IMG/VR virus record: IMGVR_UViG_3300025141_012877
Span: 1-20,672 of that record
From: a virus
Length of the DNA: 20,672 nucleotides
Direction: 5' to 3' (one strand)
Each line of letters begins with the position of its first letter. Position 1 is the stretch's first letter. A program made the translations under genes and the position numbers. Shown here in pieces: positions 1-7,018 of the stretch. A model generated the notes under the pieces. It did not search any database. It was not told the origin of the DNA and was given only the letters and a program-made list of their open reading frames with translations.

Positions 1-1
1 C

Positions 2-463
2 CTGGGACGCGTGCTCCTCAACAACAACGCGCGCAAGGCCCTGGCCCAGACGCAGGAGGCGCCTGCGCCTCCTGCCATCGCGGCCCCGCCCAATGGCGCG
101 TCCACCAACGGCGCGCCCACCAACGGCGCGCCCACCAACGGAGCCCCTCCGTCGCGGGAGTACGCAGCACCCCCCACACCCACACCGGAAGCCCCCGAGG
201 GGGAGGCCGTGTCGGCCTTCGACCAGATCCCCGCGGAAGACGCCGACCGGCTGCTCGCATGGCTCGACTCACGCCCCGACGTGGTGCAGGCTCTCGCGAC
301 GCCGGCCGTGCAGGACTACTTGCGCACGTCCGACAACGTGCAGCAGGTAGTAGGGCTGGCCGAAATGATGCAGGAAGCCAGCACCGCCCTTGAAGACCCC
401 GCGGCGGACCCCGCCAACACCCTGCTGCCGGAAGATCCGGCTGCGTTCCCCCCCACTGAGTAG
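2..463 (+). CDS. C-terminal part of low-complexity protein (5' truncated by window edge)
   Basis: The frame is open to the left edge. A GTG at 11 could start it, but the first visible residues (LGRVLLNNNARKALAQ) read like the interior of a longer protein, so I treat it as 5'-partial. An Ala/Pro-rich linker (residues about 15-60) contains a TNGAP repeat. It is followed by a predicted helical, acidic segment (FDQIPAEDADRLLAWLDSRP) and a disordered acidic tail. No enzymatic motif is visible. The stop at 461-463 is followed by TAGGAG, which serves as Shine-Dalgarno for the next gene, so the two are probably co-transcribed. Position before another low-complexity protein suggests a virion-associated or scaffold-type role, but this is only a guess. 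Confidence 0.6.
   Translation: MGRVLLNNNARKALAQTQEAPAPPAIAAPPNGASTNGAPTNGAPTNGAPPSREYAAPPTPTPEAPEGEAVSAFDQIPAEDADRLLAWLDSRPDVVQALATPAVQDYLRTSDNVQQVVGLAEMMQEASTALEDPAADPANTLLPEDPAAFPPTE
104..148 (+). repeat. Tandem 15-bp repeat (3 units) encoding TNGAP
   Basis: Three consecutive 15-nt units at 104-118, 119-133 and 134-148 each encode Thr-Asn-Gly-Ala-Pro. The first two are identical (ACCAACGGCGCGCCC) and the third differs at synonymous positions. A related partial unit (NGA) precedes them at 92-100. The repeat forms a flexible linker in the protein and could vary in copy number by slippage. Confidence 0.8.
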
Positions 464-472
464 GAGCCCTAC

Positions 473-1180
473 ATGGCCAATCGACGGCAGCCCCCGAAGC
501 CCTGGCAGATCAAGCACCCCTCCCTCGCGGCGCTCGACGCCCTCAACCAGACGGGCTTGCTCGACGTGGGCACGATCCCCTCCAACGAACTGGCACAGGC
601 CGTCGGGCTCTGGACCGAGATGCCCGAGGAGGACAAAGAGTTCTTGCAGGACGCCATGCAGTACGCACGGCTCCAGATCGCAGACGAGCAGCGCAGGCTC
701 CTCGCCCGCATCGAGAACCACCTGGGGTCCATCCGCACGGGCTCGCGCCTGACGGTGGAGGCCCTGAAGGGCTTGGGCGCCGGCTTCGACGTCTACGAGG
801 AGGCGGACGGGTTCGGTGTCGAGTTCCCCGAGGACACCCCGTTCCCGCAGGGCTTCGAGACCGACCAGATGGGTGGGGACCCCGAGGACGCGCCCACGGA
901 CGACTCCGAGGCCGACGCCCTGTTCGCAGCCCTCGACGCGGCCGACGATGGCGTGGTGCTCTCGCAGGCCAGCGCCGAGGCCGCCGCCCAGATGGACGCC
1001 ATCGAACCCGCCCCGCCCGCCCCCAAGAGGAAGGCGCGCACGCGTGGGAGCGCCCCCAAGAGGAAGGCGCGCACGCGTGGGAGCAAGTCCCATGCCAAGC
1101 GGGCTGCGGCAGACAACGGCGCCCCGGTGGTGGCCGACGTGCTGGACGCCAACGGAGACCCGATTCAGCCCTCTGTGTAG
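473..1180 (+). CDS. Hypothetical acidic protein with duplicated basic tail
   Basis: A 235-aa protein starting at ATG 473 with AGGAG (465-469) just upstream, overlapping the previous stop region. The N-terminal half (about residues 15-120) is helix-rich with no recognised family. Residues about 115-170 are strongly acidic. The C-terminus switches to a basic segment in which APKRKARTRGS occurs twice in tandem, followed by SHAKRAA. Such basic tails often contact nucleic acid or a negatively charged scaffold, so a DNA- or virion-associated structural role is plausible but not shown. It appears co-transcribed with the preceding partial gene. No catalytic motif is seen. Confidence 0.7.
   Translation: MANRRQPPKPWQIKHPSLAALDALNQTGLLDVGTIPSNELAQAVGLWTEMPEEDKEFLQDAMQYARLQIADEQRRLLARIENHLGSIRTGSRLTVEALKGLGAGFDVYEEADGFGVEFPEDTPFPQGFETDQMGGDPEDAPTDDSEADALFAALDAADDGVVLSQASAEAAAQMDAIEPAPPAPKRKARTRGSAPKRKARTRGSKSHAKRAAADNGAPVVADVLDANGDPIQPSV
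1019..1084 (+). repeat. Perfect 33-bp tandem duplication in coding sequence
   Basis: Units 1019-1051 and 1052-1084 are identical over 33 nt and in frame, doubling the 11-residue segment APKRKARTRGS. Identity at every synonymous position implies a recent duplication or active homogenisation. Confidence 0.9.
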
Positions 1181-1198
1181 CCCCAGGGCAGAAAAGGG

Positions 1199-1227
1199 TT
1201 GACACTCCGTTAAGGGGTACTTAAAGT
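1199..1227 (+). promoter_or_regulatory. Promoter P1 (recurrent family), leaderless for the 1234 gene
   Basis: TTGACA (1199-1204), a 17-nt spacer and TAAAGT (1222-1227), followed after 6 nt by ATG 1234. The spacer carries TTAAGGGGTAC, the variant of the TAAGACGTAC core seen in the other three family members. No Shine-Dalgarno sequence fits between the -10 box and the ATG, so the transcript should begin at or next to the start codon. Confidence 0.7.
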
Positions 1228-1233
1228 CAACAC

Positions 1234-1530
1234 ATGCCCTTCGACCCGACACGGCGCCCTCTCCGCATGGTCACCCCGGTGCAACACACCCGGGTGCGGC
1301 AGGAGGAGGCGCCGTTCGGCGCACGGGGCCAGGAGCACCCGTTCGTACTCTTCCTCCTCCTCATGGTCTTCGGGGCCGTGTGGTGGAGCTTGTCCCTTGC
1401 GCAGCGCAACGACGACGCCTTGCTGACGGCGGCGGAGTGCGCAGACACAGCAGCCCCCGGCGAGGAGGGATCCGACGCCTGGAAGGCCGCCCTGACCGAC
1501 TGCTTGGAGACCAACACCGCGGCCCGCTGA
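1234..1530 (+). CDS. Small single-span membrane protein
   Basis: A 98-aa protein. Residues about 36-55 form one strongly hydrophobic segment (FVLFLLLMVFGAVWW), preceded by an Arg-rich N-terminal arm and followed by a polar C-terminal domain with two cysteines. This suggests a one-pass inner-membrane protein with its basic N-terminus in the cytoplasm. The start is fixed by a promoter whose -10 box ends 6 nt upstream. The gene has its own promoter. Phage proteins of this size and topology include holin/spanin-like and superinfection-exclusion proteins, but nothing specific identifies either. Confidence 0.65.
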   Translation: MPFDPTRRPLRMVTPVQHTRVRQEEAPFGARGQEHPFVLFLLLMVFGAVWWSLSLAQRNDDALLTAAECADTAAPGEEGSDAWKAALTDCLETNTAAR

Positions 1531-1555
1531 CGCCATACACCTGGGAGACCTGACC

Positions 1556-1696
1556 CTGGCCCTGCACTTCGACAAGCCCGCTGCCGCTCGAAAGAGCATC
1601 GCCGCTGCTTCCGGTTGTCGGGTGACCCTCCTCGCTGAGATCGCGGTGGTCAAGGCCGCCAAGGCCCGGGCCCGGAAGGGCGCTGCGGAGGGTTGA
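1556..1696 (+). CDS. Possible 46-aa basic ORF with CTG start
   Basis: The gap between 1530 and 1729 contains an open frame whose product (ALHFDKPAAARKSIAAASG, then RVTLLAEIAVVKAAKARARKG) has coding-like composition and a Lys/Arg/Ala-rich C-terminus. No ATG, GTG or TTG exists in frame after the upstream stop at 1493. A CTG at 1556 has GGGAG (1543-1547) at good spacing. The stop (1694-1696) lies inside the -35 box of the next gene. The unusual start makes this weak; the region may simply be untranslated. Confidence 0.25.
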   Translation: MALHFDKPAAARKSIAAASGCRVTLLAEIAVVKAAKARARKGAAEG

Positions 1697-1721
1697 CATT
1701 CCGCAAGGCCGGCGGCATCCT
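1693..1721 (+). promoter_or_regulatory. Probable leaderless promoter of the glycosyltransferase gene
   Basis: TTGACA (1693-1698), 17-nt spacer, CATCCT (1716-1721), then 7 nt to ATG 1729. The -35 is perfect but the -10 is poor. The geometry is the same as at P1 (1199). The first ten bases resemble the site at 9558 (both TTGAC-n-TTCCGCAA). Confidence 0.45.
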
Positions 1722-1728
1722 CACGCCC

Positions 1729-3393
1729 ATGCCTAAAGTCGATCTCGCTCCTGCCAAGCCCGACGCCCCGCTGGCCGTCGCGGCCCTCATCGTCAAGAAC
1801 GAAGCCAAGGGGCTGCCGGCCCTCTTCGAGCACGCCGCCGCCGCCGTGGACGCGTACGTGATCGTGGACACCGGCTCGACGGACGGGACGCAGTCCCTCA
1901 TCCCGACGCTGGCCGCCAAGCACGGCGTCTACGTCCACCTCATCGAGGACCCGTGGGACGACGACTTCTCCCGCAGCCGCAACGTGGGCCTGGACGCCAT
2001 CGACAAGCTGTGGCCCCCCAAGGCGCTGAAGGCTGGCCGCGGCCCCTGGATCCTCACGCTGGACGGGGACGACCGGCTCCAAGGCGCGGATGCGCTGCGG
2101 GCTGCCTTGGAGAGGGCCGAAGAGGAGATCACAGAGGACCCCCTCCAGGCTGGCGAGTACGCCGACGTGATCGCCCTTCAGGTGGTGAGCCCCGTGGGCG
2201 CAGGGCAGGCGGAGACGGTGGTGATCGCGCGCGTGTGGCGCCAGCACATCGGCGCTCGGTGGGTCTACCCCGTCCACATGCGCCCCGACTTCGGGGAGAG
2301 GGCTGAGACCGTGGTAGCCGGCACCGTGGAGGGCGCCTGGATCCTGCATGAAGGCTACGCCGACGCCGCGCACAAGACCGGGAACTACGATCGAGCCCTG
2401 CGCATCGTGCGTGCGAAGCTGGGCCCCCTCGACCCCCACCGCATCTACTGTGAGTGCCGCGCCCTGGCCGCCAAGGGGGAGTGGCAGGAAGCCGCGGAGG
2501 TCGCACAGCGGGGCATCGTCGCCCACGTCGAAGGTGAGATCGTGCTGGCGAACATCGCGCCGTGGATCGTGCTGGCGAACGCGCACATGCTCCAGGGCGA
2601 TGTGGCCTTGAGCCTGCGCATCCTGGCCGACGCGGTGCAGTTCACCTTCAGCGACCACCCAGGCCCCGACTTCTGGTGGCACGTCATCACCACCGCGGGC
2701 CTCGGGTACATGGCCGCGTCCTTTCGGGCAGCACAGGGGCTCCCCTGCTCCTCCGCAACGTCGCACAAGGCGTATGACGTGCTGACCGCTCTGGAGGACG
2801 TCGGTGTCTTCGAGAACGGGCTCCCCGACGAGATCATGGGCGTCCTCGGGCAGTTCGCAGACCGCATGGAGGGGATTCAGGTCCATGCCCCGCGGATCGA
2901 CGCGTGGGCGCTCCCCGGGGCCGCGGTGGGGTGGATCCAGACGAACGTGCCCGCGCCCGCGACCATCTGGGAGTTCGGCAGCGGGGAGGGTTCGACCCGG
3001 TTGGGGAATCTCGGCTACCGCGTCACGTCCGTCGAGCACGACCTGAACTTCGCCCTCGTGGATCGCGGGCCGACCGTGAAGGTCATCCACGCGCCGCTGG
3101 AGCCTGCCACCGACGGGAAGGTGCCCTGGTACGAACCGAAGATCGTGGAAGCCGGCGCCCCGAAGGGCTGCGATCTCGTCGTCCTCGACGGCCCCCCAGG
3201 CTCCATCGGCCGCGAGGGCATCCTGCGGAACCTCAACCTGCTGCCGCTGGACGTGCCGATCCTCGTGGACGACACGCACCGGCCGCGGGAGAACACCATC
3301 GCGGAGGCCATCGCGAAGGACCGCGGGGTGGAGGGCGCACGCATCGTCACCGCCGACAACCGCGCCTTCACCGTCATCCCGCCGGTGTCCTGA
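1729..3393 (+). CDS. GT2-family glycosyltransferase fused to SAM-methyltransferase-like domain
   Basis: A 554-aa two-domain protein. Residues 15-120 are a family-2 glycosyltransferase: the VKNEA motif, DTGSTDGT (47-54) for nucleotide-sugar binding, DDFSRSRN (78-85), and LTLDGDDR (109-116) containing the metal-binding DxD. A helical middle region (about 215-370) resembles the TPR-like repeats that follow many such GT2 domains. From about 413, WEFGSGEGSTRL and VVLDGPPG (484-491) followed by ILVDD look like the SAM-binding and post-beta4 parts of a class I methyltransferase. It probably adds and modifies a sugar on a virion or host surface target. An upstream TTG at 1693 is in frame but coincides with a -35 box, so I start at ATG 1729. 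The next gene starts 2 nt after the stop, so the two are co-transcribed. Confidence 0.85.
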   Translation: MPKVDLAPAKPDAPLAVAALIVKNEAKGLPALFEHAAAAVDAYVIVDTGSTDGTQSLIPTLAAKHGVYVHLIEDPWDDDFSRSRNVGLDAIDKLWPPKALKAGRGPWILTLDGDDRLQGADALRAALERAEEEITEDPLQAGEYADVIALQVVSPVGAGQAETVVIARVWRQHIGARWVYPVHMRPDFGERAETVVAGTVEGAWILHEGYADAAHKTGNYDRALRIVRAKLGPLDPHRIYCECRALAAKGEWQEAAEVAQRGIVAHVEGEIVLANIAPWIVLANAHMLQGDVALSLRILADAVQFTFSDHPGPDFWWHVITTAGLGYMAASFRAAQGLPCSSATSHKAYDVLTALEDVGVFENGLPDEIMGVLGQFADRMEGIQVHAPRIDAWALPGAAVGWIQTNVPAPATIWEFGSGEGSTRLGNLGYRVTSVEHDLNFALVDRGPTVKVIHAPLEPATDGKVPWYEPKIVEAGAPKGCDLVVLDGPPGSIGREGILRNLNLLPLDVPILVDDTHRPRENTIAEAIAKDRGVEGARIVTADNRAFTVIPPVS

Positions 3394-3395
3394 TC

Positions 3396-3926
3396 ATGGC
3401 GCGCATCTTCGTCACAGGCCCCGGCCGCTGCGGCACCGTCACCTTCGCCACGGCCTGCGCGGCTGCGAGCCTCTCCGACGGGGACAGCCCCATGACGGTT
3501 GCCCACGAGTCCCTGCGAGGGCAGGAGCCGGACTGGACGTACCCCGACAACCACATCGAGACCGAGCCGCGCCTCCTGTGGCAGGTTCACGATCTGCTCC
3601 GTGCGTACCCCGAGGCGCTGTGGGTCGTGCTCCACCGGGACCACGAGGACATGGTGCAGTCGTGGGCCAAGCGCGTGTACACGATGGCGGCCTGGAGCCG
3701 GCTGTCCCTGTTCACGGGCACGATCAGCCCCGACACCATCGGCCTGTACCTCGACTTCGTCTACAGCACCCTCGATGCCCTCCTGCCCCCGACGCGCACG
3801 TTGAACCTGACGACGCCAGTGCCCGGGGAGGAGTTCAAGAAGTTCGTGGAGTGGGCGGGTCTCAAGGCGAAGCGCGTGGAAGCCGGCGTGGCTACCCTCA
3901 AGCTCAAGCACAACCCCTCGAAGTAG
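3396..3926 (+). CDS. Sulfotransferase-like P-loop protein
   Basis: 176 aa. The N-terminal VTGPGRCGTVTF (residues 6-17) matches the 5'-phosphosulfate loop of sulfotransferases (GxxRSGTT type), with Cys in place of the usual Ser. LHRDHEDMVQSW (79-90) resembles the 3'-phosphate-binding segment (RDPRDVVxS). At 176 aa it is shorter than typical PAPS sulfotransferases (about 250-300), so the C-terminal part is reduced and activity is uncertain; a nucleotide-dependent kinase-like role is an alternative. It starts 2 nt after the GT2 gene stop, and a second sulfotransferase follows, consistent with a surface-decoration operon. The stop/start junction (3384-3400) is identical to one at 6387-6403 on the other strand. 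Confidence 0.7.
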   Translation: MARIFVTGPGRCGTVTFATACAAASLSDGDSPMTVAHESLRGQEPDWTYPDNHIETEPRLLWQVHDLLRAYPEALWVVLHRDHEDMVQSWAKRVYTMAAWSRLSLFTGTISPDTIGLYLDFVYSTLDALLPPTRTLNLTTPVPGEEFKKFVEWAGLKAKRVEAGVATLKLKHNPSK

Positions 3927-3935
3927 GAGCCCCCC

Positions 3936-4085
3936 ATGGGCAAACGGACAGACGCGGGCTACTACGATTCCGTCTACAAGGCGCAGGCGTACCACACCGG
4001 CCCCATGAAGAAGGTCCCCTGGCGCCACACGCAGTGGGACTTCTGCGCGCGCATCATCAAGGCCATCACCCCTGGTCGCGGATAG
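3936..4085 (+). pseudogene. 49-aa methyltransferase N-terminal stub
   Basis: ATG 3936 has AGGAG (3925-3929) upstream. The product begins MGKRTDAGYYDSVYKAQAY and ends PWRHTQWDFCARIIKAI then TPGRG-stop. The pattern (YYDxxY, a Pro/Trp segment, then a helix leading to where an LDxGCGxG strand should start) is what precedes the first SAM-binding motif in many small class I methyltransferases. Here the frame ends in TAG exactly where that motif should begin, and the catalytic domain is absent. Only 3 nt after the stop, in the same frame, the sulfotransferase ATG (4089) follows. I read it as a decayed or replaced methyltransferase gene whose start and ribosome site survive; a genuine short peptide cannot be excluded. 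Confidence 0.5.
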
Positions 4086-4088
4086 CCC

Positions 4089-4775
4089 ATGAGCCCCCCC
4101 ATTCTGATTACGGGCTGCGCGAAGTCGGGAACCACACTCCTGTTTCGGCTGTTCCACGCCTTCAAGGGGCTGACTCCCCTCTACGGAGACAGGGGCGACT
4201 CCGAGGTTGATTTTCACCGGCTGATCAGCAAGACCCGAAACAACCCGAAGCGGACCTTCATCGGCAAGCGGCTAGGGGGCTGCGTCTTCTCGGGAGCCCT
4301 CGGCAACGCCCCGCTGGAAGCGCAGGTAGCCGACCTTCGAGCCGGTGGAGTCCGCTGCGTCAACATCATCCGCGACGGCCGCGACGTGGTCACGTCGGAC
4401 AGGAACTACGTCCCGCACGCCCGGTGGGTCGCTTCGATGAAGCACCGCGCCCTGTTCCCCGATCTGATCGTCGCGGAGGTCCGATACGAGGATCTGGTAC
4501 AGGACGCCGACGCGGTCCAGACGGTCTTGGGTGCAGCCCTGGGGCTCACCGCCAAGGCCCTGTTCAGCGAGTTCCCCGCGTTCCTGCCTGCGGCAGCGAA
4601 GAAGCGCCCGCGCGGGTCCAGCGACGCCTACCTGCTGCGGCCCATCGACACCGCCTCCATCCGGGCACGGCCAGAGCGCTCGGGAGCCACCAACGCCTTC
4701 CGACACCAGCTTCAGCTCGCGGGCTACACGGGATGGGACGCGGGCCATTGGGGGTTCGTACTCCCCAAGAAGTAA
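4089..4775 (+). CDS. Sulfotransferase family protein
   Basis: 228 aa. GCAKSGTT (residues 9-16) is the 5'-phosphosulfate-binding loop with the expected KSGTT. RDGRDVVTS (95-103) is a near-perfect 3'-phosphate-binding motif with the conserved Arg and Ser. RYEDLVQD (132-139) matches the common RYEDL element near the C-terminal third of this family. The protein should transfer sulfate from PAPS to a carbohydrate or other hydroxyl acceptor. It completes the GT2-methyltransferase/sulfotransferase cluster. Its Shine-Dalgarno is weak, and it begins 3 nt after the in-frame stop of the methyltransferase stub, so translation may depend on coupling. The gene ends 26 bp before a convergent gene. Confidence 0.82.
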   Translation: MSPPILITGCAKSGTTLLFRLFHAFKGLTPLYGDRGDSEVDFHRLISKTRNNPKRTFIGKRLGGCVFSGALGNAPLEAQVADLRAGGVRCVNIIRDGRDVVTSDRNYVPHARWVASMKHRALFPDLIVAEVRYEDLVQDADAVQTVLGAALGLTAKALFSEFPAFLPAAAKKRPRGSSDAYLLRPIDTASIRARPERSGATNAFRHQLQLAGYTGWDAGHWGFVLPKK

Positions 4776-4801
4776 GCCTACGCCCCACGGTATGCTCTAC
4801 G

Positions 4802-5599
4802 CTATTCCCAGCGGTACACTCCGCAGGATGCCCACGTCATCGTGTAGTCCACAGCGCTATTGCGGTTGACGGCGTACTGGAAGGTAGCTTGCGCAGCAGT
4901 GTAGGGTGCAGTGGGGTCGTTCGGCTGGCGCATCATCGACTGGAACGCGCCCGCCGTGAGCCCTGTGAAGGGCACTGCGGGCGCCACAGCCCCGTAGTAG
5001 GGGAGGCACAGGTCCCCAGACAGGTCAAAGCCCATGACGGCATGGAACGCGGCGTCCAGGGTGACGACCGCAGAGTCAAAGGCGCCGGGGTCTGCCTGCT
5101 TGCGGTTCTGCTTCGTCTCGCTGCCCCCGGCTGCTCTGAAACGGAAAACTTGATGAGCCCCATCCGTGAAGGGATCGTCCCCGAAGCGGCACGATGTCAC
5201 CTGCCCGGAAGTTGTCTGATCTGCCGACGTCGCCACAAAGAGGATGGCCAACCGGTCTGTTAGCGCGAAGGCTCCTAGACCCGGCAAGTTCTGGATGAAT
5301 TGCTGAAAGGTGATTTCGCCGTTCGCGCCGGTCGTCACCACGAGGCCCGTGGCGGTGAGGTCGATGGCGGAGGCGTTGCCATCGCCGTCGATAGTGTTGT
5401 CTGCGATGCTCCACGTCATGCCATCAATGTCGGTGTAGGGCCCATCAACCTTGAAGTCGTGCGCCCCGTTGAGCGCGAACTCTTCCAGCCAATCGACGAC
5501 GTATTTCTCCACGAACGTCGCAGCGACGTCCCCTCCACCTGAAGAAGAGGCGGAAGGGCTCCAGCCGTCTTTGACGTTCGCGCGTGGTGACCAGACCAT
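4802..5599 (-). CDS. Beta-rich probable tail/appendage protein
   Basis: 265 aa; ATG at 5599 (complement) with AAGGACGG as Shine-Dalgarno. After a short Ser/Gly-rich N-terminal linker (residues 13-25), the sequence is dominated by short alternating beta-like segments rich in Thr, Ala, Gly, Asp and aromatic residues (for example DGMTWSIADNTIDGDG and QVFRFRAAGG), with a C-terminus ending in CGVYRWE. No catalytic signature is visible. The composition, and its position 12 bp after a lysin gene in the same operon, suggest a virion surface or receptor-binding (jelly-roll-like) protein. The family is not recognised, so function is inferred from composition and context only. Confidence 0.55.
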   Translation of the reverse strand: MVWSPRANVKDGWSPSASSSGGGDVAATFVEKYVVDWLEEFALNGAHDFKVDGPYTDIDGMTWSIADNTIDGDGNASAIDLTATGLVVTTGANGEITFQQFIQNLPGLGAFALTDRLAILFVATSADQTTSGQVTSCRFGDDPFTDGAHQVFRFRAAGGSETKQNRKQADPGAFDSAVVTLDAAFHAVMGFDLSGDLCLPYYGAVAPAVPFTGLTAGAFQSMMRQPNDPTAPYTAAQATFQYAVNRNSAVDYTMTWASCGVYRWE

Positions 5600-5611
5600 G
5601 GTGCCGTCCTT

Positions 5612-6391
5612 CTACGCCGTGAGCGCGGCAGGCCCACGCGCACGGAGGGCGACCAGCTTGTTGCGCTCGGCGGCGCGCGAGACCATGACGTGCGCCGGGT
5701 CCCAGCCCAGCCCGAACTTCGCCCACTCGGCGTTGGACTTGCTGTAGTCACCGCCGGTGTCGAGGCCCAGCTTCTTGGCTTCGTCGCGGAGCGCCTGGAA
5801 GAACGTGGCCGCCTTCGTCCACGCGGCGGGGTTCTCAGCCAGGGTCTTGGCGGGCCAGCCCACGTCATGCTGCACGATGTCCGCCGCGAGCCCCGCGGGC
5901 GTGCCGTCGGGGTACGTCACGGTGTGCAGGCTGTAGATGATCCGGCTCTTGCCCTGCGCAAACGCGTTGCGCTGCCATGCTTCGTTGCGCCAGCCCACGG
6001 CGATCGAGGGGTCGAACCCCCGCGCCTTCATGGCGGCCAGGAGCTTCGTCACCACGGCCCGGAAGCCGGGTTCCAAGTGCTCAAGGCTTCGGGACGCCGT
6101 CGGGTTCGGGCCGCCGAGAGGTGGCGGGAGCTTCGCGACGAACGCGCGGCGGACGGCGGTGGTCCCGTCCTTCACGGCGGCTGGGACGGTCGGCAGGGCG
6201 CCTGGAGCCGCGCGCATCGTCGGGGGCGTCGCCTGCATCGGGCCCTGCCACCCCCCCGGGAGCTTCGGGGGCGTCGGGGGCGGGATCAGGAGTTCCTCGC
6301 TGCGCCGGCCACCAGCCAGCATGCCGAACCCGATCCCAAGCACCGCTGCGCCGCCGAGCCACACCCACGGACTGAATCCTCCCCGAGCCAT
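5612..6391 (-). CDS. Membrane-anchored M15-type peptidase (probable endolysin)
   Basis: 259 aa. Residues 9-27 (WVWLGGAAVLGIGFGMLAG) are a Gly-rich hydrophobic segment that could be a signal-arrest-release or permanent anchor. A Pro-rich linker (35-70) follows. The C-terminal domain carries the M15 zinc-peptidase pattern: SLH (H156), AGLAADIV (D171) and WDPAHV (H234), matching the SxH...GxAxD...H zinc triad of phage L-Ala-D-Glu/D-Ala-D-Ala peptidases. It should cleave the peptide stems of peptidoglycan for lysis or entry. ATG 6391 lies 2 nt after the stop of the upstream gene. An alternative is a virion-associated muralytic enzyme, given the neighbouring appendage-like gene. Confidence 0.8.
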   Translation of the reverse strand: MARGGFSPWVWLGGAAVLGIGFGMLAGGRRSEELLIPPPTPPKLPGGWQGPMQATPPTMRAAPGALPTVPAAVKDGTTAVRRAFVAKLPPPLGGPNPTASRSLEHLEPGFRAVVTKLLAAMKARGFDPSIAVGWRNEAWQRNAFAQGKSRIIYSLHTVTYPDGTPAGLAADIVQHDVGWPAKTLAENPAAWTKAATFFQALRDEAKKLGLDTGGDYSKSNAEWAKFGLGWDPAHVMVSRAAERNKLVALRARGPAALTA

Positions 6392-6393
6392 GA

Positions 6394-6756
6394 TCAGGAC
6401 ACCCGCCGCAGAGCCCGAACCTCAGACCCCTTGCCGCGGGGGTCCGAGAACCGAGCCGCCAGCGCCTTGCGCACGTTGCGGACCTCACGGGCGATTGCTT
6501 CGCAGGGCGCGTCGTCGTGGTACGCCATGAGCCACTCCTGCGCGAAGGCTGCCACGGCGTCCGCGTTGGACTTGTAGGGGCCCCGGGGGTCCAGCGCACC
6601 CGCCTCCTCACCGAATGCTTCGATCGCCAGCAAGTGCTTGCGGATGCAGTCGGGGCACTGCTTGTGCGGGTGGCAGAGGTGGTCCTCCAGCAAGACCATC
6701 TGCTTGACGGCCTCGCGCAGGCTCGTGCGCGGGTCCGTGAGGGAAAGACGCAGCAT
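6394..6756 (-). CDS. Small protein with Cys/His metal-binding motif
   Basis: 120 aa from ATG at 6756 (complement). An upstream in-frame extension to 6915 runs through AT-rich non-coding-like sequence and is not used. Residues 25-41 (DHLCHPHKQCPDCIRKH) contain C28, H31, C34, C37 and H41, a likely zinc site of a type I have seen in uncharacterised phage and bacterial proteins with a CPDCIRKH signature. The rest is helical (LLAIEAFGEEAGAL, AQEWLMAYHDD, EAIAREVRNVRKALAARF). Function is unknown; a small adaptor or regulator is possible. It is the first gene of the minus-strand lysis/appendage operon and overlaps nothing downstream (2-nt gap to the lysin). Confidence 0.65.
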   Translation of the reverse strand: MLRLSLTDPRTSLREAVKQMVLLEDHLCHPHKQCPDCIRKHLLAIEAFGEEAGALDPRGPYKSNADAVAAFAQEWLMAYHDDAPCEAIAREVRNVRKALAARFSDPRGKGSEVRALRRVS

Positions 6757-6828
6757 GGGCACAGAGTATCGACGGGACGGAGGGGGAGCAAGATGCAGTT
6801 CGTGAGGGAGAGATACCGTATAGGGTAA

Positions 6829-6842
6829 TTGCCAAAAGGCAA
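6829..6842. repeat. Short inverted repeat TTGCC-AAAA-GGCAA
   Basis: A perfect 5-bp stem with an A4 loop in the upstream leader of the minus-strand operon. It could be a regulator site or a minor hairpin. Confidence 0.5.
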
Positions 6843-7018
6843 AACCCGGTGAAACCCGAAAAAGGGCAAACACATATAAGATAAAGCTGACCAACCGGTT
6901 TTCGGCCCAATACACTTCTCCTGCGGGAATGGATAAGTTATCGAATACTTTTTCTTAAACTTATCGATCCCTACAGTCAACGTATTAAATACTGAGAGAA
7001 TCCGTGACCATACTTTAT

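Noticed and set aside
1210-3279. A 689-codon open frame on the minus strand opposite the glycosyltransferase
   Set aside because: High-GC codon bias opens the antisense frame. Its product is His/Arg/Gly-rich without domains, while the plus strand encodes a clear GT2 domain with catalytic motifs.
3015-4217. A 400-codon minus-strand open frame opposite the sulfotransferase genes
   Set aside because: Composition is typical of antisense shadows; the plus strand shows sulfotransferase motifs in order.
6757-6915. N-terminal extension of the Cys/His protein to a start at 6915
   Set aside because: The extension runs through AT-rich, low-coding sequence with hairpins, and its residues look like translated control DNA. 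ATG 6756 directly precedes the conserved-looking part.
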